From NCBI GenBank assembly GCA_037447655.1, contig JBBHKE010000396.1:381665-445664 (forward strand): DNA of 64,000 nt, given 5' to 3'. The number at the start of each line of letters is the position of its first letter. The stretch's first letter is position 1. Shown piece after piece: positions 56,103 to 64,000 of this stretch. The stretch comes from Zygnema cylindricum. Taxonomy: Eukaryota; Streptophyta; Zygnematophyceae; Zygnematales; Zygnemataceae. The position numbers were made by a program, and so were the translations under genes. The notes under the pieces are model-generated. The model was not told the origin of the DNA. It made no database searches and saw nothing but the letters and a program-made list of their open reading frames with translations.

Positions 56103-57597
56103 GGTTATGGGCCCACCCTCTAGGGTACCAATCTTTCATGAAACTGGATTCATATACTGGGAAAGTATGATGATAGGAGCTCTATGCGAAAAAGGTTTTG
56201 GGGGATAGTGAGTGGACGGTTGGGGCATCCATCAAGTCTTAGAATTCCTCCAGGGTTTGGAGGAAGCAGATTCATCAGGAAAGAGGATCCACTTCAACGG
56301 AGGAAACAAATGAAGGAGAGGTGGTGGACAAAGGAAAGGAGAAGGAAGCGACCACACCAATAGCAACTGGTTCAGCATTCATGTCACCTATTCCGAGGAA
56401 CGAGTACAATGATACTGAAACCTGGGACTTCAACAATATGGCGGCAAAGCACTTCATCCTACGCCATCTCACTCAAGGCCTTGCATGTCCCCATTTGCAG
56501 GTAGAAAGGGCATCCGATCTTTGGATGGCTCTCATAGAGATGTACCGAAGTGGTACGATTCAGCAACAACATTTGGCTGATCAGAAAGTTAAAGAGTATG
56601 TATACAAAGGGGGAAATATGTTGGATTTTTGCAATGAACTTGCTACACTCTTCATGGAGTTAGAGAGTTAGGGAAAAGTTTTTAGTGATTATGAAAAGGT
56701 TAATTGTTTACTTATGAAGTTACCTAATGTGTTCGAGAACATAGTCAACCGTGTATAGGACTTGTCGGACTCAAGGTGGATATGGAACTCAGTGGTAGGG
56801 ATGATTCTCGTTCGAGAGAATACGATTGAGATCCGAAGGGGAGGAAAGAGTGGCCAAGCCTTGGCAACAACGACCTATTAGAGGAACAAAGATTCCCGGA
56901 AACCAGTCGAAAACTATGGGGGTAGGGAGCAGAAAAAAACAGGCTGATGAGTTCGAACCAAGGGCTCCCAAAGGTTTATGTCATTTTTGTAAGAAACCGG
57001 GCACTATATGGCTGAGTGCAGTAAGCTAACCGAGCTTTGGTTAAAAGAGGGGCAGACCGGTGGTACCCCGAGAGGAAAGAAAAAGGCCCTTGTCACACAG
57101 GTACTTAAGGCAGAATCAGAGGAAGAAGACGATCAACTCTTTTTGGATGAGGAGTTGGAGGAAAAAAATGAGGTTGAAATTCCACGAAGGCAGAAATGTG
57201 CTTACACTGGATTGAAAGGTGAAGCAGGCTGGATTATAGATTCAGGTGCCTCCATGCACATGTGTAAGGATAGGCACCTGTTCACTAAGATAAGAAAGAT
57301 TCCTACCGTAGAGATAGAGTACGGGGATGGGAGGATAGTCACCACTACTCTTGTAGGATCGATAGATCTGAAAGTGTTAGTAGAAGGAAAGACATCCATA
57401 TTAACATTCTTCGATGTATTGTTTATTCCGGAGCTGAACAAAAACCTTATCTCTACATCCGTATTAGATGATAAGGGTTTTTGCACTAGCACTAGGGAAG
57501 GAGTCTTTACTGCTAGTTTTGAGGAGGATGTCTATTTCATTGTTGAGAAAGGTATCCATGGGATGTTTAGGCTCATCTTAAGTGATGAAACGAAATA
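56083..57597 (+). pseudogene. copia gag, protease and pre-integrase start
   Basis: Starts in the LTR (MEVSEFQVMGPPSRVPIFH) and soon shifts frame. ETWDFNNMAAKHFILRHLTQ, VERASDLWMALIEMYRSGTI and YVYKGGNMLDFCNELATLF lie at 56420-56670, followed by a stop. The zinc knuckle CHFCKKPG near 56982 is split by a one-base shift before MAEC. The frame at 57008-57597 is long and intact: an acidic linker, protease WIIDSGASMHMC (about 57231), EIEYGDGRIVTTTLVGS, and the region up to LSDET. About four lesions separate it from an intact frame. Confidence 0.85.
56103..56117 (+). promoter_or_regulatory. Primer-binding site, internal tRNA-iMet type
   Basis: GGTTATGGGCCCACC abutting the LTR, unmutated, within the gag frame. 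Confidence 0.85.
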
Positions 57598-60419
57598 ACT
57601 TTATTATGCTGGTGTTCATGATATTATGATGTGGCATAAGAGGCTTGGGCATGTGAATCTAGATAAGTTAAGAGAGATGAAAAAGATGGGAGTGGTGGAA
57701 GGGATTCAGTTCAGTGAGAGTATGATATAAGTGATTGTAGTGGATGTGCTCAAGGTAAAGCACACAGATTACCCTTTCCTAAAACAGCCACGTATAAGGG
57801 AGAAAAAAATCTAGATCTAGTACACAGATATTTGGGGACCGGCAAGAGTGCCCTCAACGGGGAAAAAGAGATTTATGATGACTATAACTGATGATTGGTC
57901 TCGGTATTCCCGGGTGTATTTTTTGAAAAACAAGTCAGAAGATCAGGATTGTTTTAGTCAATATATAGCATCGAGCGAAAAACTCCATGAAAATCCAATC
58001 AAGAAAGTAAGGAGTGACAATGGTGGAGAGTATACTTCTAACTAGTTTGAGGATTTTCTGAGGGAAGATGGAGTCTAACAAAGTTCCATAAAACCCGGAA
58101 CAGAATGGGGTAGCTGAAAGATTGAATAGGACACTAAGTGATAGTGCTAGAAGTATGTTGTCCGATAAGAAGATAGGAAAAAGATTTTGGGCAGAAGGAA
58201 TGAATTGTGTTAATTACCTCAAAAATAGAGTTCTTAATTCAGCTATAAATGATCAAACACCTTATGAGAGATGGACTGGCCGGAAACTAGACATATCTCA
58301 CTTAAAGGTTTTCGGCAGTCAAGTATTCGGTATAGATACAGATCGGTCTAATTGGAAGCTAGATCCTAAAGGAAAACCAGGATATTTATTAGGATATAAT
58401 AAGGATGTTAAAGGATTTAGAGTTTATGATCTAAAATTGGAAGATATAATCATAGTAAAACATCTAGTAGTTATGGATGAAGGAAAGTCTGTGGATCCCT
58501 TCAAGTATACGAAGTCAGTAAAAATCACATTTGAGTCAGAAAATTCCGATGACTTTGAGCTTCGTAACTATCCAGGTTTTAGAGAAGATGACATTCTTGC
58601 AGGTACAAATCATACCGAAAAGGACTTGGCTGCGGAAACTCCAGTGACAACTCTACCTGAAGCGGAAGACGTGGTGGAAATTGATTCAGAATCAAGGGAT
58701 AAGGGAGAAGCCAAGAATGTTCGAAAGAACCCACGAGAACCATCTATTCCGGCCACAGATTTTGAGGGGGGAATGAGAAGTAGCAAAAGATTGCAAGAAT
58801 AACAAGTTAATAACAAGGTAACAAAACTATCTCATCAAGATGAACCTCGGACTTATGGAGAGGCGATGACTTGTCGAAAAAGGAACCGGTGAGATACAGC
58901 AATAAATGACGAGATGGCCTCAATTATGGCAGTCGATACTTCCGAGCTAGTGGATTGTCCACCTAACCGAAAACCAATCGGTTGTAAGTGGGTTTTCAAA
59001 TTAAAACCGAATCCAGATAACACAATTGAGCGCTACAAGGCCAGATTAGTGGCAAAAGGATTTACACAAAAGGAGAATATCGACTACGAGGAAACCTTTG
59101 CCCCGGTGGTCAGATTTCCCTCCGTCCGCATACTTCTCAGTTTAGCAGCAGCGGAAGACATGGAAGTGCATCAGATGGACATCAAGAAAGCCTTTTTGCA
59201 TGGAGAATTGGAAGAGGAGATCTTCATGCGACAACCCGAATGATTTGTGGAGGAAGGAGAGGAGAGTAAGGTATGCAGGCTGATTAAAACTCTTTATGGT
59301 TTGAAACAGGCGCCTCGACGATGGAATAACAAGCTTGATGTGTTTCTTACCGGTCTGGGATATATTCGAATCAGCTCAGATCACTCAATCTATATTTTCG
59401 AAGATGAGGAAGGTTTTTTATTTATTGCAATTTATGTTGATGATTTGCTTGTTTTAAGTAAATCAATAGAAAAAATTAATTAATTGAAAACCGATCTTAA
59501 ACGGAGATTTGAAATGAAAGATATGGGAGAAGCAAAATATATTTTGGGAATTCAAGTAGAGAGAGACCGAAAAAGGAAAATTATAAGACTCACTCAAAAG
59601 GAAGCAATAGGGAACATGCTTGAAAAATTTCAATTGGATAAAGCTAATAGTTGTACAACTCCAATGGAGTTTAAGAAGGGAAGTGAGGAAGAAGGAGTCA
59701 TAGTCTTAGACGAGGAATTATTTCCTGAAGAATAGAAGTTCATGCAGACTATTCTTTACAGGCAAGTAGTGGGAAATCTAATCTATTTTATGAATTGTAC
59801 CCGGCCGGATTTAGCTGCAGCTGTAGGAGTGCTGAGTAGAAGTTTAAATGCTCCCATTAAGAGGGATTGGGAGGCAGCTAAGAGAGTCCTTAGATATTTG
59901 ATAGGAACTAGGGAACTATGGTTGCATTTGGGTGGGGAAAAATACTGACATCACTACTTGGAGTGATGCTAGTTATGGTGATGCTCCGATGAGGAGATGC
60001 ACTTCTAGATATGTATTATATGTGGATGATGGGGCTTGCTGTTCAAGTAGCAAACAGCAAAAAGTTATTGCTCAGTCCACCATGGAGGCTGAGTATATGG
60101 CATCTTGCTCTGCTGTAAAAAAATAGATGTGGGTCAAGTCTTTGCTTGGTGAGCTTGGTCACCTTAATGTGATGTGCAATTTTTTTTTTGTGATAATCAG
60201 GCAGCAATCGCTATTTCAGCCAATCCTAAACATCATTTTAAAGCCAAACACATGGACATCAGACTCAGCTTTGTTAGAGAGAAAGTAGAAAACAAAATAA
60301 CTAGTTTAGAGTACAGACCAGATAGTGAGATGGTAGCAGATATGATGACCAAACCTGTTCCTTCCCCTAAGCTAATTTTTTGCAGGGAGAAGTGCAGTCT
60401 GAAATTAAAGATTGACTAG
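57598..60419 (+). pseudogene. copia integrase, RT and RNase H
   Basis: The pre-integrase HHCC region (MMWHKRLGHVN, CSGCAQGKAHRLPFPK with a frameshift) is followed by integrase: ITDDWSRYSRVYFL, VRSDNGGEYTSN and then a stop where Gln is expected. The catalytic Glu motif near 58105 is split by a small deletion. The frame 58122-58802 is open (SHLKVFGSQVFGI, LVVMDEGKSVDPF). RT is at 58914-59735: [36 protein letters not shown] and the active site IYVDDLLVLSKS are intact, with single stops at 59241 and 59482. RNase H is at 59742-60419 with WSDASYGD, TMEAEYMASCS and CDNQAAIAISANP, and a frame break near 59940. Pol stops at 60419, 13 nt before the LTR. Confidence 0.88.
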
Positions 60420-60432
60420 AAAATAAGGGGAG

Positions 60433-60704
60433 TGTAGAAATTAATGGTCCATTTTTAGAATTTTCTAGGTCTAAATAGAATATAGAAAGAAGCCGAGGCA
60501 AGTCTACCTCTAACTTCTCTCTCCAAATCTCAACTTGTCGCAGTCACTGAGAAATTGGAGAGGAAGCTAGAGCCATGGCTACCTTGGCTATCCTGAGGTT
60601 TACGGGAATTTTATACTAGGGTTTATTTATTTATCTAAAAGGAATGTGCCGGCGGCAGGATTTGATCCTTGTACCTACCGGCCGGCAGACGGGAAATAAA
60701 CGGT
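60433..60704 (+). repeat. 3' LTR, truncated
   Basis: TGTAGAAATTAATGG, then CTAGAGCCATGGCTACC and GTGCCGGCGGCAGGATTTGATCC, matching the first 270 bp or so of the 5' LTR. It breaks off inside the tRNA-like relic. Confidence 0.85.
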
Positions 60705-61262
60705 CGAAACCTACCGTCCCAACCGTCACCGCCGCGTTTTTTGTCATTTTATGAAATTTGGCGTACGGATCCCAAAATTTATGACATCGTTTTCCCATTT
60801 TTCCAAGTGTGAACCACGCAAATGACACGATGCATAAATTCAAAGTACAGTACGCTATATCCGCTTTCCAAAACGACAATGACGCCATGACGTCGACAGC
60901 GCCGTAAATACACCGACCAGGTAACATAAATTAAATCAAATCAAAAAAAAATCCACAACCACACAGCGACAGCGACAGCGACCACCAAAGCGACGTCGAC
61001 GGCGACAATGACAACGACCACGACCACGATCGGGTCACTCTAAAAGTAGGCGCGGTTCTCCAAAATGGGCGCAAAGGTTAAAGCAGGAGTATACAAACCG
61101 CAGGACCATCCAGGGAAAAGGTACAGGTGTTCGTTTTTTGGAACCGGCATAAAAAACGGGCATGATAAACTGGACAGGGTACATGCCCGTGTAACGGGCG
61201 TTGATTTAGGGTGAAGATCCTTTACGACATTCTGTAATCGTACGGCCAACGTTACACGATGC
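60705..61262. other. No supported gene
   Basis: Relatively GC-rich DNA with a CGACAGCGACAGCGAC-type repeat near 60967-61030. Short frames exist on both strands (for example 61063-61209 plus and 61040-61249 minus), without recognisable domains. Confidence 0.4.
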
Positions 61263-61760
61263 TACACCGCGAATCGTAATTAGAGTAAATTACTCTAATT
61301 CGGTCGCTCGAAATTTCGACTCTATCACATGAAATAGAGTAGATGATTCTATTTTTTTCATTATTCTATTAAAGGGAAAGTTTAATTAGCGTTTTTAATT
61401 CTAATATAGGTTCGTTTTGTGGAGTACAGTCGACCTCCGACCATGCAAAATTGTACTTTATTAAGTAAAAAAGTACAAATAATGATTTAATACAGGCCGT
61501 TATCATGTAACTGCGTTTTAACAAACCGCGTGGTGCAAACGTCATAGTGACGATAAACTATACGTTTTGCCAAATTCTGTACGATTACCTTATTTACAGT
61601 AGAGGATATTAGCGTGCCAAATTAGAATACTTAAACAAATTAGAGTAAACTTCATAGTTGAAACAGCTCGATCACATAAACTAGCGTTCATTACTCTAAT
61701 TTTTTTTTTTAGGTTTTGTACTCTAATTTTTTCATTACTCTAATTACGATTCGCGGTGTA
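61263..61760. mobile_element. MITE, TACACCG family (long form)
   Basis: 498 bp. The left TACACCGCGAATCGTAATTAG and right CTAATTACGATTCGCGGTGTA are perfect inverted repeats, followed inward by repeated TTACTCTAATT motifs on both sides. Longest copy of the family here. Confidence 0.88.
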
Positions 61761-62737
61761 CACTTTGAACGAAGATCAATTGCGTAAAGTCTATAATCCA
61801 CGTGTTAGCAAAAGAGTGGCGCCATGTAACTATAGATTTGATATTGAAAATCGTCAATGATTATCACACTGACCAAAAATCTTCATTTGCGTACCATGTA
61901 CGTGCGTAGCAGGTCATCGTGCAACACAACTTTTGTACTCTTTGCAGACGCCTTGTCAAATACCACCTCCATTTTTTAGGTTTTGTCATCGTGTGGGTTT
62001 TAAAGAGAACATTATTGAGTATTGATGACAATTTACTGAATCTATGTGCCTAGTGAAAAAGAATCCAGAAATATACAGAAAATAAGAGAAAAGAGAAGGG
62101 AAAAAGAAAAAAACTAAAGATTTAAAAGCAAGAAAAAAATAAGAAAAAAGAAAGAAGATATAAGACAGAAGAAAAAAGGAGAACGGAGAAAAAAAGAAAA
62201 GCAAAAAGAAAGAAAAATGAAAACACTTATGGGGCTTCAAAAATATTGAGCATGAAATATTTGACACGAAAAAAAAATAGAAAACATAAAAGCAAAAGAA
62301 TCAAACCGGAAAAGTTTTGAAAAACCGATTTTATTTTTTTGATTGAAAGAATATTGAGGCATAAAGCGTTTTGAAAGAACAGAAAAAAACATAACCAAAA
62401 AAATAAAAAATAAAAAAATTAACAAAATGCTATTTTTAATCGGAACTGATAAAATGAAATTGCGGCAGCTTTTTAAATGAAGTCGAATATGGATATTTTG
62501 TATCTGAAAATGAAAAGGGAAAAACAAAATGAATAAATAAGTAAATAAATGAAAATCCAATGACAACCTCAGAAAAATAAAAACAACAAATGTTTGAAAA
62601 ATAAAAAATAGGAACAGAGGAGTTCGTATTTCTATACCCTTGTTCTTCAGAAAAAAACACAAAATTCTCATTGCAAGTTTACCAAACATATAATTCTAAT
62701 AACAAATAAACAGAAATACCTTCTTCTTTATTTTTGA
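61761..62737. other. AT-rich 3' flank of the OTU1 gene
   Basis: A-rich, low-complexity DNA, especially 62060-62640. Open frames on the minus strand are Phe/Leu-rich read-through of A-runs. The polyadenylation region of the OTU1-type gene must lie here, but I cannot place it. Confidence 0.5.
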
Positions 62738-63521
62738 TCAAGCATATTCCTGGAAATTTCCGTGCCCCGTCACGGTCGCATGCTCGATAGCCTCCTGCAA
62801 TCAAAAGCATGAATAAATAATTAAATAAAAAAGTAAACAAATACATTTTTTCCGTAAACGAAAAGTAAAGTCAGGGCATTTTTCTGTCAATGAAAAATAC
62901 AGGACAGTTTTGTACAATTACTGCGATTATTTGGTTGGTCATTGCCTAAATATGATTAGTTAATTACTATCTATCTAGTCAATTATTTTTGGTTAGTTTC
63001 TTTCTTATTTGCTTTTACTGCAAAAAAAATTGGAAACACTTTTTACAATTACCCCATAATATACACGGAATAATGCGTCTATTTTACATTGTAGATACTA
63101 TGGGGTAACCACATATAGCGTTTACAAATGTTTGGGCACATTTGAACTACGGTACAAAAGACGTAACCCGCTGTTACTTTTCCTTTACCCAAAAATATAC
63201 GATACTACTCCCGAATATGGGAAACGAATGGAGGTTTTTTTGACTTTCCCAAACATTTTTGCCGAATATTCTCCGAAACGAATATTCTTTGAATGCGCTT
63301 TGAATACGGATATTCTTTGGATACAAGTGTTCTTTGGATACGAATATCTTTTGAATGTGAATATTCTTTGGATACGAATATTCTTGTAACAAATACACTG
63401 ACTATGGATGATAACGATAACAAAAAAAAGTACCTTTTGTCCTTTTACCCCTTTTTGACAAACGGCACATCTCAGCGTAAAATTTGACGTGTCCGTAAAC
63501 TTTTTAGCCCTGCCCGGCCAG

Positions 63522-63558
<37 letters not shown>

Positions 63559-63931
63559 CAAAAGGATTCGAACAATACATTTTGAAAAATGCAGATCCAT
63601 AAGTAAACACATCTTGAGGGAGGGAGAAAGGGAGGGAGGCAGGGGCAGAGAGAGAGAGAGAGAGAGAGACCGCATCGCCAACTTTTTATTTTTGCAACAT
63701 TAAACTCTTGAAAAAAAAACAAAAAAAAAACAAAAAAAACACACACACACACACACAAAAAGAAAACAAAAAATAATAATGATAAGCAACATAAGAATCC
63801 AAAGACAAAAAAAAAAAAAACCTGTAAGCTTCGTCCATCACTCTTTCGGCTTTTCTTGTGAGATTTGTCACATCCTCCTTTAGAAATATAGTTTGATCAA
63901 AGTCCTCCGGAGCGCCTTCGAGGGGACACAG
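62738..63931 (-). CDS. OTU1/YOD1-type deubiquitinase, last three exons
   Basis: Minus-strand exons are 63931-63822, 63509-63434 and 62794-62738. Junctions are TCTCCAG|C, ACAG|GTTT, GGGCAG|G, AAAAG|GTAC and TTGCAG|GAG; phases 2 and 0 fit. Exon 1 of these reads LCPLEGAPEDFDQTIF, then a Lys/Glu-rich linker and VMDEAY. The next reads AKKFTDTSNFTLRCAVCQKG. The last reads EAIEHATVTGHGNFQEYA and a stop (TGA 62740-62738). This is the end of the OTU protease domain linker plus the C-terminal C2H2 zinc finger (C..C in exon 2, H...H in exon 3) of OTU1/YOD1 proteins, which cleave ubiquitin chains in p97/Cdc48-linked quality control. The catalytic OTU domain lies beyond the right edge. All four zinc ligands are present, so the gene looks intact. 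Confidence 0.88.
63280..63390 (+). repeat. 17-bp minisatellite in an OTU1 intron
   Basis: About six diverged units of GAATATTCTTTGGATAC between the last two exons. Overlapping frames in this stretch are artefacts. Confidence 0.8.
63523..63810 (+). repeat. Simple-sequence run in an OTU1 intron
   Basis: Poly(A), (AG)n at about 63649-63668 and (AC)n at about 63740-63756. Seen from the gene strand this is pyrimidine- and T-rich intron sequence between two exons. Confidence 0.85.
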
Positions 63932-64000
63932 CTGGAGAGGGGAGGAGGTTAGGGGGATAATCAGAGGGAGAGAGCAAAAGGGGAGGAGACGAGGGAGGGG
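63932..64000 (-). other. Intron upstream of the first visible OTU1 exon
   Basis: On the minus strand CCCTCCCTCGTCTCCTCCCC...CTCTCCAG is a long polypyrimidine tract ending in a splice acceptor. Confidence 0.6.

Larger units (their letters stand above)
55052..60704 (+). mobile_element. Nearly complete copia element, 3' LTR truncated
   Basis: 5' LTR 55052-56102, primer-binding site 56103-56117, gag-pol 56083-60419, purine tract AAAATAAGGGGAG (60420-60432) and 3' LTR from 60433. The 3' LTR matches the 5' LTR for about 270 bp and then stops at about 60704. It is one of the better preserved copies: RT keeps YVDD, and most lesions are single stops or one-base shifts. Confidence 0.88.

Noticed and set aside
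60631-60927. 98-codon minus-strand frame next to the truncated LTR
   Set aside because: It runs from unassigned DNA into LTR sequence, so it cannot be a native gene.
61063-61209. 48-codon plus-strand frame starting MGAKVKAGVYKPQ, overlapped by a minus-strand frame
   Set aside because: Looks gene-like in composition but has no domain, no splice context I can defend and no second copy to compare.
62237-62689. 150-codon Phe/Leu-rich minus-strand frame resembling a membrane protein
   Set aside because: A-rich low-complexity DNA downstream of the OTU1 stop; composition alone explains the hydrophobicity.

Overview
The window reads as nuclear DNA of a green-lineage (streptophyte) organism, probably a non-seed plant or charophyte-grade alga. 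The lineage is an inference from the plant-like C-terminus of an OTU1 deubiquitinase, plant-type hAT (BED/DUF659/hATC) and Ty1/copia elements, and a primer-binding site that matches the plant initiator tRNA-Met anticodon arm. There is no bacterial signal: introns are present, no operons are seen, and intergenic DNA is long and transposon-rich. A 10-base N gap lies at 2649-2658.

More than half of the window is one lineage of Ty1/copia retrotransposons with LTRs of about 1 kb. The copies are nested, solo, inverted or truncated. Positions 1-1897 hold a pol fragment. Positions 1898-5258 hold stacked reverse-strand LTRs and a gag piece. Positions 5259-14539 hold a complete two-LTR element that contains part of a second copia family. 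Positions 29652-36371 hold broken elements in both orientations. Positions 39944-47433 hold a two-LTR element carrying a solo LTR with perfect 5-bp duplications. Solo LTRs lie at 37169-38219 and 47986-49051. Positions 52778-60704 hold further fragments and a nearly full element (55052-60704). In these elements gag starts 20 nt inside the 5' LTR and runs through the primer-binding site, and pol stops about 13 nt before the 3' LTR, so the internal region is almost entirely coding.

Other mobile DNA: a hAT-type transposase (22170-24106) inside inverted repeats of about 475 bp; a Ty3/gypsy integrase with a degenerate C-terminal PHD finger (28551-29650); a foldback element of about 1.06 kb (49248-50309) and a deleted relative (47779-49108); a MITE family with termini of the type TACACCGYGAATCG (six copies plus one end); and an inverted pair of unclassified repeats of about 1.3 kb (17428-18666 and 32768-34095).

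Two host genes can be supported, both on the minus strand and both by splice phase. One is a secreted vanadium-haloperoxidase/PAP2-like protein (exons at 20846-20712, 19998-19832 and 19552-19415) with MITEs in its introns and a perfect 67-bp-arm palindrome upstream. The other is the 3' end of an OTU1/YOD1-type deubiquitinase (exons at 63931-63822, 63509-63434 and 62794-62738). The remaining space is simple sequence, minisatellites and unassigned DNA.
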